Assembly: GCA_003993805.1 (NCBI GenBank)
Contig: RSEF01000003.1
Location: forward strand, 62,481,851 to 62,545,850
DNA from: Himantopus leucocephalus
Taxonomy: Eukaryota; Chordata; Aves; Charadriiformes; Recurvirostridae
DNA length: 64,000 nt
Reading direction: 5' to 3'
The notes under the pieces were generated by a model that was given only the letters and a program-made list of their open reading frames with translations, was not told where the DNA came from and did not search any database. Both the position numbers and the translations under genes were made by a program. Shown in pieces: positions 48,681 through 61,395 of this stretch. Position 1 is the first letter of the stretch; each line of letters begins with the position of its first letter.

Positions 48681-51600
48681 AGTTACCAATTCAACCTTGT
48701 AGTTTATCCCATCAAGAGAACCAGATTAAAAACAGAGGGAGGGAGGGCACTCTTATCCCTATTATATTGCAAGCGTTTCTAACTGGGTTTAAATATTTTT
48801 AAAACTGTTGTTAAAAGTCTTAAACTTACAGACAAACCAGAACGAAGAAAAATGCCTGTTTCTGCTCTTGATCCAGTCCTTGCAGATGTGGCTTTAAAAC
48901 TGATGAAGTGTTTTATGCTCCCAGATAAAAATTTTACCTTTCTAAGAAATGTCTTAATTAGGACGATTCCTGACTTTCCTCATCAACAAATGCATTTAAA
49001 TCTAATTTTTTATTTATTTATTTTTATCTGGGGGAATAAAACACTTCATCAAATTTAAACTGCAACTTCCAGGACTCGACCATGAGGAGAAACATGTGTT
49101 TCCTCCCGGAGATACACCCATAAGTTACAAAAAAACAAAAACTACTTGAGGATCTGCTGCATACCGCTTTGTAAATGACTGAAAATGTAAGAAAGCAAGG
49201 ACGTGATCTCTCCCCTTGCCATGATTTCTTCAGAAAATTAGCATTGCAACAAATAAACAACTGACTGAGGTAATTTCATTTTCTATGGGATATCTAATAA
49301 GATGCTGTGCTGCAATTTTCACAAACTCAAAACAGACTGTGAAGCTTGGGGATCCACAGGTAAAAAACAACCTTAAAGCACTTGACATTTCCCCAGAGTA
49401 TCTCAGAGGCTGCTTCAGGCCCTCCAGTCAGCCAGCTGGAGCTCCAAGAAGAATCCATCATCTGGAAGAGGAGTTTGGCCATGAGACAAAAATTTTCCTC
49501 CCTCTCACTTCAACTAAAAAACTTAGGAAGAAAGTCCTCTCTTGTTCCACTAGGAGTCGGTCTTCTTAAATGAATTTATGTTAAATGAAATTATGTCCTT
49601 AGTTTCTACCACAACATTTTTTCATATGATAATCACCTTGGGCACATTGTCAGGTTCTTTTTATTTTGTTTCACCTGAAGAACACCTGCTTCTACTGAGG
49701 TTATATCACCGTGATGCTCTGGCAGTATAGCACAGGGGCTGCAGGATTCCAGTCAAATTTGCAATATTGTTTTTTACATTTTGAAACGTATCAGTAATTC
49801 ATAGCCACAAAGAAGAACTCATTTCTATCACAGTCACAGGTTGAGAATCAAAATGTTAAGTGAGAAGTGGTCACAAATAGACAATTCCTCATTTTCTTGT
49901 GCTCTACTTCAGAAAACTGTGTTAGTAGAAGTACTTAGTGCTTATAACTGCAACTGAACGCGTGCAGGACGTGCAGCAGTAAGATGCCAACAAATGAGGA
50001 CATGCTGCAGGGTCTGAACTCCCCCAGCCCCAGGCAAGCCGCTGTCGGGGTTTGCACCGTTCCTACAGAACATCTGAGGAGAGTGAAGCACATCTGAGGC
50101 ACTGTGAAAGGTTATGCAAGGCGGGTAATGAGAAAATTAATTGCTCTAGAATCAGTGCAAGGAACTAGTGCATATGCACTGCAGTCTTACTAAATTAGAT
50201 TCTTTCATGCTAGTTGTTTCTCATGAAACTCATTTCTTTGAAGGAACAGGAGGAAGGGTGCAGCAGTAACAAACAGGAACTGCCTAACATTCAAGCATTT
50301 CTTACTTAGGAAAACTTTCTTTTAGTTGTCTGCATGCATATCACAGGTAGTCTCATGTGAAAAAGATAAAATATAACGTAAATTAAAATGAAAACAAATG
50401 CTGATTTATTAGAATTTCAACTTAGCCTGTACCTACAGTCCAAAACTCTATTTTGGACAGTAAAAACATACTACTTTTTCCATCCCTAATAGTGTCACAT
50501 TTGGAAAAGAAGAAAGATCTATACCCCAGACAAGGAATGAGATTGATGTGCTTTATAACATAGCTTTCTTCAAAGCTCAAGTGAAACCATTAGCAGACAC
50601 TTTTAAAATAATAATAAAAAAAAAAATCATAGGGCTTTCTAGAAACTGGAGATCACTGTCTGTCTGTGCTTTGGTAGAAAAAGAAGACATCAACTTTCTT
50701 ATTGTATGTTGTAGGGCAAAATGAAAACTCAGCTCTCAACATAATCTCAGAAAAGCTATTGCTTGATATACTTCTAACTAATTTTAGAACTAATTTAAAT
50801 GTACATATATTTATATTAACTAATTTTTAGTCTCTTTGGCTTTTGTGTTTTCTTGTATACAAGTGCTGTGTTTTTTTGAAAAGAGTATCAGCCCTAATAA
50901 AAACAATTCTTCTTTAGTGGAAAAAACAGTAAGAAACATTATCATCTATATCTGACTTCAAGGGAGAGCAAATGACAAACAAATTTTAAATACCATAAAC
51001 ACAATAAACAGTTAAAAAGGCAAGCAAAGCCATCCTGACAGTATGACCTAGTCAGGTATATGTACTGCTTTCCTGAGGAAAACTAGCAGGTGGTGAGAAA
51101 GCATACAGAATTTTATTTTTTTCTTTTTAGGTCTCAAATTTTTCTTTTGGCATTCCTTTCAATGAGAAGGATCCTTGCAGGAAGTAGAAGTAGCTTAGGA
51201 ATCCTTCACGCCTATTTAGGCTTAGCTGAGGTAACAGCTCTTCACCTCCTGATATCCAGGCGAGTGAAATGAGCCTCCTGAAACACTCATACTGCATTGT
51301 AGAAATAAATCTTTCTCCACAGTCTACAGAATTAAGGGAAATATGGAATGTCTGTCTTTCCCTTCCTTGTCTTCCTCAGGCTGTCATACCTAGAGAGTTT
51401 GATACGGCTCTCTTCGGATCAGTTTGGTTTCAGTCCATTTGCTGAGGATGAGAATTTTACCCTTGGAGAAGTCTTAGAGCTTTCTGGAACCCTTTGTAGC
51501 ACACCCGGGACCCACTTCTCCATCTATTAGTGACCTCTAAAATGCTGAGCTCCTTGCTTATCCAGAGCCCTTGGTCTGCAGCTGAAAGGACAGCACACCT

Positions 51601-52083
51601 GCCATCCTCACTGTACAGCTTATTTTAGCTCTGAGCATGGCCAGCGGCCCCTGGTGGAGGGAAATCAACTTCGCTGGGTTCTGTGTTCTGCTGAGCATCT
51701 GCCTACATCAATTTGCATTTGCAGATGGGTTGCTTGAATATAGAAGACACAGTATTCCTCATTTTGAATTATCAGATTTACTCTAGGAGTTGATACAACT
51801 CATGCAACTTCCGTAAGCCCCTGAGCACAGATGAATTTCCTTCCTACTGCAACCGCACACGCTGTCCTGCTACTCATTTACAAGGAAGGAATACAGGAGG
51901 AATTTCCAGGATATGCTGAAAAGCAAATGGACCCAGCCGCTTCCTCTATAAACAATAGCCCTCGCTCTCACAGCAAATACATGGGTGAGAGTGTACCAGC
52001 AAGATGAAGGGGGCTGCGCCGGGCACCCTTCAGGACCTGCTCAGCATTCTCATCCCAGCACAGTATCTGGCATGGATGTGCAT
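48681..52083. other. No gene seen
   Basis: Intronic AT-rich sequence with poly-A and poly-T runs and short ORFs. No recognisable repeat or exon. Confidence 0.5.
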
Positions 52084-52486
52084 CAGAATCACAGAATCAT
52101 AGAATCATGGAATGGTTTAGGTTGGAAGGAACCTTGAAGATCACCTAGTTCCAACCCCCCTGCCATAGGCAGGGACACCTCCCACTAGACCAGGTTGCTC
52201 AAAGCCCCGTCCAGCCTGGCCTTGAACACCTCCAGGAATGGGGCCTCCACAACTTCTCTGGGCAACCTGTTCCAGTGTGTCACCACCCTCATAGTGAAAA
52301 ATTTCTTCCTAATATTTAATTTAAATCTACCTTCTTCCAGCTTGAAGCCATTACCCCTTGTCCCATCACTACATGCCCTTGTAAAAAGTCCTTCCCCAGC
52401 TCTCCTGCAGGCCCCTTTTAGGTACTGGAAGGTCACAACAAGGTCTCCCTGGAGCATTCTCTTCTCCAGGCTGAACAACCCCAACA
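52084..52486 (-). mobile_element. CR1 LINE, 3' end fragment, minus strand, with end of pol
   Basis: The tail repeat (AATCATAGAATCATGGAATG) is at the low-coordinate side, followed by the 3' UTR and the end of the CR1 reverse-transcriptase ORF. The minus-strand frame 52502-52185 still reads through [18 protein letters not shown] to its stop and so preserves the C-terminal tail of CR1 pol, but the catalytic part is absent. The 5' break is near CTGAACAACCCCAAC, almost the same place as in the copy at 57361. It is in the sense orientation relative to EYA4. The open frame on the opposite strand (52195-52575) is a shadow of this element. Confidence 0.95.
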
Positions 52487-55400
52487 TACGCAGAACATGC
52501 ATATGTCTAAACTGGGTATACAGTATACATTCTAATGTATATAGAAACCATGCTTCTGAAATGAATACATTTTAAGGTGCAATGTCAGATGTTATTAGCA
52601 CAAAAAAACAAAATAGGAATTAAAAATAAAATCCTGGTATTCCATCATCAGGACGCTGATAAACCCAAAGCTCAAATTCACAGAAGATCTAGGGTGTGCC
52701 TGTTATCCCTGCTGGAGATGAAACAGTGTTTGCTCCTGGTAACACAACTCAGCCATTTCCCCATCTTGAGACAAAAGAATTATCCATACTGGGTCATCAT
52801 GTATGTTAAGAACAGGGAAAGGGTCTTCAACACACATCAGGTGTTTGTAGTTCTGTGCTGATCTAGTTTCCTTTTACCTTCTCCCTCCCCTGAAAAATTA
52901 CACATCTATAACTGGGACATAATTTGTTATTTCCATCTTCCTTTCTGAGCATGTGAATTCATGCCAGACGTGAAATATGGCAATCAAAACAGACACAAGT
53001 CATGCCACCAAACTGTAATACACTGAAAACCTTTCAAAATACAAGTCAGATAATTGGCTTTCATGCCAGTCACTATGCATTTGTTACACACAGTCTTGCA
53101 AATTCTGTGTGGTCTTTGGTGAACATTTGTATCACTGTTAGTTTACTGCAGTTTGCTTCCTTGAACTCAGTTTCCTGAAGGGTGGCATTGCTTGTGTGGT
53201 ACTTGTGGACATTTTGTTCAAGAAAAAGTAAGATGATAATCCCACTCTGCATCAGGTACTTCTAACGTAGAAACAAGTCACACCACCCCAAAACCATTTG
53301 GTACCAGTCAAAAGCAGGCATCAAGACAAAAATGCAGAGCAACACAGACCATGAGGCCTCTGCATCAGTTACGTACGTAAAAGCAGTAAGAAATGGAAAG
53401 GCTCTAGGACAAGAGATCTGCCTGCTGTGCCCTTATCATAATACAACAAAACAAGTGGGAAAACAGGAAAACAGAAAGACTTCTTGGCAAATGGTAAACA
53501 ACTGCAAGCACTGTGTCTCACTGACTTTAGGTAAAATATTACTTCAGTGTAGCATTTCCCTCTCTTGCAAAACTGGGTACCAATTTTACAGGTACCCAAT
53601 TATGGCTAAAACTGACTCCCCTACTCTTCCTACAACTCCCATCCCATACCTGTGCAACAAATAAGAAGGATTAGCTTTGAAAATTTCAGCATACAGAGTT
53701 ATAAACTCGGCAACTCCTCCCTTATCCTAACATTGCACAATATGCCATGAAATTGCCGAGATTGAAACCAGAGCTGCGAATCCACTGATGTTTGGGGGCT
53801 TCCCAACTGTGAGAGACCTCTTTGCTCACTCTTAGATAAGGCATGCAGCTACACAGACCTCTTCTGACTCATTCCAGATTAATCAATTACAGATTATTCC
53901 AGACAGAAATAAATAAAACAAATGCTGGGAGTGTTTCTGGCTTGGATTTGTAAACAAATCTAATCTAGAATCCCACTGTGTTCCCCTAAAAATAAAGGGA
54001 AATTGATTTGTAAAAAAATTAAATACAGTGTTTTCAAACTCATGATTGATCAAACCCACACAACCATTACCAAAAAGAAAGATGGTTCCCAGGGGGAAAA
54101 AAAAAGTAATGCAAAGATGCTGCAGACAGAAGCATACTCTTTTAGAATTCTCATAAAAATCCTAGTTTTATTTTCCTACTATCTGTCCATTTCAATGTTT
54201 TGAACAACTAGATCTCTTTAGGGGGAAAGATTTTCGGTTTTACTACACGGCATATTTTGCTTAATTTCTGAGATGTTTTCCTTCTCTTTTTTGTAGAAAA
54301 TAGCTGAAAACAAACCAAATAAAACATTCAGTTCTTTATAAACAAGCCACTGAAAACAGAAAGAAAAAGGCTATGGTTGCTTAGCCAAAATATTTAAAGA
54401 GACACTGTCAACGTGAAAATATTAATGATTTATTATTTCCTCTCCCCAAAAGACATGTCAAATTTACCTTTCACACATAAAAAAAAAAAAACCACCTTGT
54501 GACACAAAAATAACATAAGGTAACAATAAAGGTTTTTTCTAAAACAGAAACCTTACTTATCAATTTAGAATTTAGGAGAACCTAAAAATGAGCACATCCT
54601 CCAGGTAAAAGCAAGCAGCAGTTTTACAAGGCTGGATAAATTAACCCAAAGAATCCAATCGCATGTTAAAATGAAAGTTGTGAGAGCAAAGTATGTATGC
54701 ATCCTATTTGTTTTAAAATGCCATGCCACAGTTTGAAGCGTATTCAGCAGCATGCATATGCAATGATGGTTACTAAAGAAGTTCAAATACTCTCTAAGAT
54801 TCCTAGAAACATCCTGATGAAGGAGGAAGCTCGCAGCTTGCCCTTCCTTTTCAGCTGTCAGCGTCATTGCCCACCCCTGACCGGCAGCTGCCATTCCTGT
54901 TACTGCAAGTGTTTCACATACAGTTCTTCAATGGAACATTTTGAAATGCCAGAAAGAAATATAAAAATAAAGCCACCGAAAATAAACATGGGTACTTTGG
55001 TTCTGGTTTGGTAGGAGAAATGCAACTTTTTTCTTAATTAAAGTTGACAGTAACCCCTAAATACTGCGTTTGAGAAAATGTTCCATTCTCGAGGAATTAC
55101 TGAACAATGGGAAACAAAAAATGTGAATGCAAGCTGAGGTGGTTTCTGACAGAACAGAAGGATAATTATTACTCATCAAACCTAACACTGCTGCACCGCG
55201 GCTACCAAGTTAAACCGAAACCATCAGAACACAACGAATTAAGAGTAGCAAAATTCCTATGTGCCACCTTTGGGCAGCACAAAGAAAACGCTAAAACCCA
55301 TGTTAGAAGTGCTGTGTAGTCTCCGTTTTTTATGCTACTCATCCTCACAAGAGCTGTCTGCATTCATATGGGTTCCTGGCCCATCAGCAGTCTCCATACG

Positions 55401-57002
55401 CAACTGAAATGCCGTGAAGTTCATGGAACAGCTCGCCGTCCCACAGGCGAGTCTCTTTTACTATGAGCCAGCACTAAGTGTGCAACACAAAGTACTTGTG
55501 AAAAACAGGTATTCCCAGATTTTAATTATAACAACTGCTTTGACAATGGATCCTTTACCAGATTTCCCTTCCCCCAATTGGATATTTATTAGCTGTGATC
55601 AAACTATGCTACATTCTCCTTTGGTAAACTAACATCTGCTCATCCCCTGGAAGCCATGTTTTCCAATTCTTTAATTACTCCTCTGGTCTTCTAACTGAAA
55701 CTTCTCCAATTTTTCAAGCTTCCTTTCTAAAGCTAAAAGAGGGCACAGCTTTCCAGCAGTAGCTGCACCCATACTATCTACACAGGAAATGTAACTACTC
55801 CTTTTTTGGCTGGGATACCATCCTTATCTTTTGCTGTGGCCTCCAGTTGTTTTTTTAAATAAACCACTGCCTTGTAGAGAAGCACATACTGTTTGCTTGC
55901 TGGCAGTTTGCTGAACAAGGCAGACTACTCTTAGCAATCTGCTCTCTTCATTATTTACTCTTCCCTCAGTCTTTGTAGCAGCAGTACTGTAGAAATTAGT
56001 CTAACGACAGAAGTGCAAAGAATTTGTATGAAGAAAGATCTCTTTTATTAGGTCAGAAATTGATCTAATCAAAGGTATTACTTCTTGTACAACTTACTAG
56101 TCTTTGTGTCACAGGTAAAATAATAGGTTTTGATTTGATGACTAGCCCCTAAAAACCTCTGTAATACTGTCTTCTTTAAAGACTCATTAAGAAGTAAGCA
56201 TTTTTGAATCTCCTTTAGTTTGCTGTTTAACCCATTTCATTTGTGCCAAGTTGATTTGGTATCCTTCAAGTTTATTAATCAAAAAGTCATGTCAACTCAA
56301 AACCCTTACAGAACTTTATTACATCACTACTCTTACCTCTAGAAATCAAACTTGTACTCACATCAAAAGTAATATCGCTAGTTTGGCGTGCTCAAGTGTT
56401 CATAAACCCGTGATGCAGTATAGAATGCATATTTCAGTGTTATATGGGAACAACATACAAAAGGCATTTGGAATGTGATAGCATGTAAGTTAATACTTTG
56501 TGACAGTGGAGACTAATCAAAAATAGTTGCCATAAATTGAGCACTTGTCTACGGTGACAGCTAAGTAACAGCCACTTTTGAGAAGTTATTCCACTTCTTT
56601 CCCCAGGAATAGTGGTAAAAGAAAGCAGCCCGTCATGAATGCTGCTGCCCTCGGCGATGATGTTCTCCTTCTAGTGCAGTTCCGCTCTGCCTGTCCCCTG
56701 TGAGCCCAGCTTTGGGTCAACCGTGCACAGACCTGGAAAAGTTCTATCATCTGGTATCACATCTGAACTCCTGCCTTCGAGAACATCATAGCTGTCCCCT
56801 CCAAAGGTACCATAACTTTCCCTGCACATATATCTGCAAATTATTTGCAGCGACTTTAGTTTTAGTTAAAAAAAGACCACATCAACAAAACCTTTTGGTT
56901 AAATATCAAGGGATCATTTTTGTAGACAATGTTTTCATTCTGAAAAATTCCACCTATCCCGCAGACTTGACCCTGCACTTCAGTTAATAGAGGTGGCAGA
57001 TT
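52487..57002. other. No gene seen
   Basis: Between the two minus-strand CR1 copies. ORFs of 100-110 codons (53332-53664 +, 54565-54894 -) have no recognisable product and no splice context. A 13-base A run lies at 54479. Confidence 0.5.
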
Positions 57003-57185
57003 AGGTAACGGAGACTGTGGTTCCGCAGCTATTTCTGCAGCGCCGGTGCCAGGCTCGGCAGCGCGGGTGCTGCCACTCATTCCGACCTTTGCCTCGCTGC
57101 CAGCACAGCTGTTTGTGAACCACAGCAAGGAACCGATCCAGCTTAAACGAGTGGCCGACAGAGGAGGGGTAAAGGGCTGCTTAAG
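57003..57185. other. Isolated CpG-rich patch upstream of the second CR1
   Basis: The sequence becomes GC-richer with repeated CpG (AGCGCCGGTGCC, GGCAGCGCGGGTGC, TTGCCTCGCTGCC, AACCGATCC, AACGAGTGGCCGACAG), unlike its surroundings. It lies in presumptive EYA4 intron 1 about 6 kb downstream of the main island. The minus frame 57212-56862 covers it, but the product (Ala, Pro and Leu rich) is not recognisable. It is a candidate alternative EYA4 promoter or enhancer. Confidence 0.5.
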
Positions 57186-57360
57186 AAGCACTGCCACCAA
57201 ACATGAAACCATAGCTTTGTGCTCTTCTGTCCTCTGCCACAGAACATGGATGGATGGAGGAACTTCAGATACAATTGGTCACACACAGCAACGAGTCACG
57301 TGCAGATTACTGCTAATATGAACCAATACAACTAGCAAACTATGTAAAAACAGAGCAAAA

Positions 57361-57759
57361 TCATAGAATCATAGAGTGGTTAGAGTTGGAAGGGACCTTG
57401 AAGATCATACAGTTCCAACTCCCCTGCCACGGGGGTTCCACTAGACCAGGTTGCTCAAAGCCCCATCCAGCCTGGCCTTAAACACCTCCAGGGATGGGGC
57501 CTCCACAACTTCCCTGGGCAACCTGTTCCAGTGCCTCACCACCCTCAGAGTAAAGAATTTCTTCCTAATATCTAATTTAAATCTACCCTCTTTCAGTTTA
57601 AAACTGTTACCCCTCGTCCTATTGCTACACTCCTGACAAAGAGTCCCTCTCCATCTTTCCTGTAGGCCCCATCCTGTAGGCCCTCTTTAGGTACTGGACG
57701 GCTGCTATAAGGTCTCCCCGGAGCCTTCTCTTCACCAGGCTGAACAACCCCAACTCTCT
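57361..57759 (-). mobile_element. CR1 LINE, 3' end fragment, minus strand
   Basis: Starts with the reversed tail TCATAGAATCATAGAGTGG and continues through the same CR1 segments as the copy at 52084, in the same orientation. It lacks about 20 bp present in that copy after CCACGGG, and its pol frame is damaged. The upper end (CCCCAACTCTCTT) abuts a 30-bp sequence duplicated across the N at 57790, so its true 5' boundary is uncertain. Confidence 0.93.
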
Positions 57760-57820
57760 TGGATGGACCGCTTCCTACAGATCTCACAANTGGATGGACC
57801 GCTTCCTACAGATCTCACAA
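57760..57820. other. Assembly join: N flanked by identical 30-bp copies
   Basis: The same 30 bases (beginning TGGATGGACCGCTTCC) occur at 57760-57789 and 57791-57820, separated by a single N at 57790. This is the signature of two contig ends that overlap but were joined with a placeholder, giving a false duplication. Real sequence may be missing or duplicated here, so features crossing it should be treated as uncertain. Confidence 0.85.
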
Positions 57821-60509
57821 TCAAACTGCTGCAGGCTTAGTCCTGATCTGACAGCATCTCTCGAGCTGCAGTTCCAATCCTGGACTTCCTTCAATGCAGA
57901 TCTAAGCAAGACCCCAAAAAGATGGGTAGTTTCACAACTATCAAGGAAGAATTCCTTCCATTTCATTTGTCTTAAGCCAAAAATCTGACTACTCAGACTG
58001 AGAAAATAGACTATAGTTTAATCAGAATATTGGCAAACAAGCTGAATCATAGCTAAATAGCTACCAGAAATGACTAGGAAACACACCAGCTGGCCATTTT
58101 AGCTGAAAGACCCTACTCCTGTTTTTGCAGGTGACTCCCAGCCATGCTTCTGCACAGTTTGCTCAGCACTCGGACAGTGCTTTGAACGCAAAAACTGCTT
58201 TTCTGACGGAGCAATCAACTGAACCAAATTAATATGAACATTACACCAGCACCTTCCATCACACCAGATTAGGATAACCATAAAAATAGGTGGTCAAGTG
58301 GAAAAGTATTTTAATCTTTCCACTTGGAAAACCTACCACAGTTCCAAATTTTGCCTTGGGGTAACCTGAAAATTTTATTTCGGAGACCCTTTCCCAGAAT
58401 ATAATTAATCCATTTGTAAAACCTCTGTACCATTCAGCCCTATTAGTTTCTAGCTCCCTAGTTCTCTGCGTTAAGAAGACCAGACCGGGAACATGAGGCT
58501 GAGGCTGAGTTGCACTGCTAGAACTTGGCAGAGGAAACGTGCATAAGCTGCCTGAGCTGTGCCTGGTTTTCTGAAAACATGTCTATGCTGGGACACTCAG
58601 GAGAGCTGGAAGAAAGACCTCACATATAGCATGATGTCAGGATGCATTAACTGGAGTATACGGAGGCTGGTTTAGCTTCTCTCACGTGGGAATAAGGTGA
58701 ACTTCATTTTCTGTAATTCTCTGGGAATATACTCTAGTAAATAAAAAGGAACATTCAGGTGGGATTTAACATGGTAAATGGACCTCACACCTTTCACTGA
58801 ATAGGCTTGGCATTCAAGAAATGCTCCTGAGTAAATGCAACCTGACTATCCACTCCTATGAGCAACAAAGTTGCCTGAAAGGAATTAAAAGAACATAGTC
58901 AATTAACAATATTTCCAACTGCATCATTTTTAGGAATTATTGTAAAAGGCATTTCTGTGGTCATTTATAAATTGCTGTAAAACTAAAGAGATATATTCTA
59001 ACATAGGAGCAGGAAAATGTCTTAAAATGGAAGAAAACATGAATATATACTTTTGACATTTATATTTATCTCTCCTTTGTTTTTTCTAAGTATTGCAGGA
59101 ACAATCCTCTGTGCATGTGATCTCACACATATAAAATATCGTACAATGCCTCCCCAAAAAAAACAGACTGCACTAAGAATAGAGGACTAGATACTCATCT
59201 GGCATAATGTGAGACCACTCCAGTAATTTCAACATTCCTACTCCAATTTGCAACAGCTAAGGATCTGGCACAAAACACCAAGCTAAGTTTCCAATTACCT
59301 CATGCACCAGCATTGATTTCAATAGTTACATACACATAGGCATAGAGGAGAATTATTTGAAAAGTTGCAAACTCAGCTCTGTATTTCTTTTACTTTTGTG
59401 GTCTGAATCAGACCCTCCATGGTATTTTAATGTAAGTTTTTGTGGTTTAATTATATATGTGTCAAGAGCAGAATACCTACTTGCTGCATCTACCCAATTA
59501 GAAAAAAGAAGGCAGCAGTAATTTTTTATACTGCTGACAATGTCAACTTATACTGGGTCATGTCACAATAGTAATACATTTTAATGTTGCCAAAAATCTA
59601 TTATGTATTAACTTAAATATGTGAGTAAAAAGTTATCAACTATATGAAAATTAGTCTTCTATATGTGCATATTTTGCAGGTTGCCATGGGAAGTCTTTTT
59701 GCAATTTGCTGCTCCAAATTAGTCAAATTGTATAGTTCAGCCAAAATAGGAAGCTACGCTGGTGTAAAGACACAGTATTCACTCAGCCCAGACAGATTCA
59801 GTTCTTCAGAGACAGCACTTAAATTACATACAATTAAACAGCCCTACACATAGTCCTGCAACATTACTCGCTACACTGTACTTCTATGGACAGCTGCTTA
59901 ATGAAAAATCACCATAATTTTATTTATTTTTTTTTTTTAATTCTTGGAAAGAGACACAGACCCCCAAAGGAATTTAGCACAGAAAACCTTCAAAATCCTG
60001 CTTTTCAAATCCATGGCCATTGCAGCCTACGTCAGAGTTTGGTGTTTAGTACCTGAGCCTAATAGCTTAAGACCAAATATATCCTAGTCTCACTGGTACA
60101 TGGACCTCCGAAAGTTCTGAGGATAATCACTCCTCATTATAATCTTCCCTTATCATGAAGAAATTTTAAACAAATTGAAAATAAAATGTTTAAATTTTAG
60201 TATTCCTCAGACAGCCATTAGCATGTGACAGTGTGCTCAAAAGTCTGACAACTAGCCTATATACAATCCTGTGAGTGAGACTGCCCAGTGATGCATTTAG
60301 ATACAGGATAATCAATCATCAAAGTAATTTTACTGTTTAACATTAAAGCAAAAGGCGGGCCAGCTATTTGACACACTTCTCGGGCTTAGAGACAAAAAGA
60401 AGAAACTGCTTTAAAATAGTTTTCACCAGGGTCCCGTATTACAGGCGTCCCAAAAGGAATCCTTCTGGCAGTATTACAACCTACAATGTGGACTAAAAAT
60501 GTAAGTTTT
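57821..60509. other. No gene seen
   Basis: AT-rich sequence after the assembly join, with one possible old repeat at 59205 and a T run at 59925-59938. Nothing else recognised. Confidence 0.5.
59205..59275 (+). repeat. Possible relic of an old amniote repeat
   Basis: CTACTCCAATTTGCAACAGC followed by TAAGGATCTGGCACAA resembles the end of a sauropsid palindromic repeat (CCAATTTACACCAGCTGAGG, then ATCTGGCCC). It is weak and short. Confidence 0.35.
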
Positions 60510-60612
60510 ATTGCCTTTTCAAATAAATTTTGTTCTTTACTCGACAGATAAGCACTCTTCACATCTGAGCTTTCGCACTGCAAAGTGCATCCAAGTTCCT
60601 TTAAGCACTTCT
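60510..60612 (-). other. Exon-like open segment B, unidentified
   Basis: On the minus strand, CATTAAGTCAG at 60622-60612 could be a weak acceptor. The frame following it reads KCLKELGCTLQCESSDVKSA and YLSSKEQNLFEKAIKL, and remains open to 60386. There is no convincing GT donor close to the end of the protein-like part. It lies 0.7 kb downstream of segment A on the same strand. Either both belong to one unrecognised transcript or both are chance. Confidence 0.22.
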
Positions 60613-61269
60613 GACTTAATGACAGATTTAATAACATTGCAACACAGAAGTGTGGACTTAGCCAAAAAAATTATTTCATAAAAATTTGATTTCTGTACAG
60701 CAACATCTAAAATGTCACCTAATACATACAAGTAAAGCAGAAAGTTTTTAATGTATATTGTAAAGCCTGGGGCTTTGATAAGTAAAACATCTACTGACTT
60801 TAAAGGACAATAAAGATAATCTATTTTTAATAACAATTTTTATTTCATTTTAAAAAGAGTAGCAGTTTATGCCTTCAGTAGAACCATGCCCTGAAATCTC
60901 AGGGGTGATTAAAGGGCCATGCCAAAGCTGAAAGGTTTCAAATATCAAACTATACTATTATGTCAGGGCCAGCAAGATCAATTAGCGCTTTTCAATGACA
61001 GAAAAGGTTAAGTTGGACACACATTTACACAATATTTAAATCCAAGAAAAAAGAAAAATAGCACATATTAAGTTAATACCACATATTAAAAGTTCACTTA
61101 TAAACCTCTCAATCGATGACCAAATATCAAAACTCTTCTTCCGTTTGCACAACATAACTACTGCTTTTCTAACGCAAAATGGCAAGAAGATTATAGATAC
61201 GTTAGGCAGTTGAAATAACATTAGATTCTCAAGTACAAAGTAAAAACCAAAGACATCTGAATGTTTCTG

Positions 61270-61395
61270 CTGCCAAACCTGGTTTAGTGCCGAACATTCA
61301 AAAAGCTTTAAAAACACTTGATAAACTCGACAGATGTCTGTTGGTCTGATGCCCCTGCGTTTGCATTCTTCTTGCAAATCCTGACAATACTAAAA
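61270..61395 (-). other. Exon-like open segment A, unidentified
   Basis: On the minus strand TTTATTTTTAG (AG at 61392-61391) could be an acceptor. It is followed by an open frame reading YCQDLQEECKRRGIRPTDIC and VYQVFLKLFECSALNQ, then a possible but poor donor, CAG|GTTTGG. An in-frame stop lies in the acceptor itself, and the frame stays open to 61036. Residue composition is protein-like and CpG is above the surroundings. It lies between the candidate EYA4 promoter and the EYA4 start exon on the same strand. I know of no EYA4 isoform with this peptide. It may be an exon of another gene, a conserved element, or chance. Confidence 0.25.

Noticed and set aside
52195..52575. Plus-strand 126-codon frame beginning [13 protein letters not shown]
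   Set aside because: Antisense shadow of the CR1 pol end. The same peptide recurs at 57451-57636 over the other CR1 copy, a well-known source of false gene calls in birds.
54565..54894. 109-codon minus-strand frame on the EYA4 strand
   Set aside because: No acceptor or donor bracketing, unrecognisable product, overlapping open frame on the plus strand.
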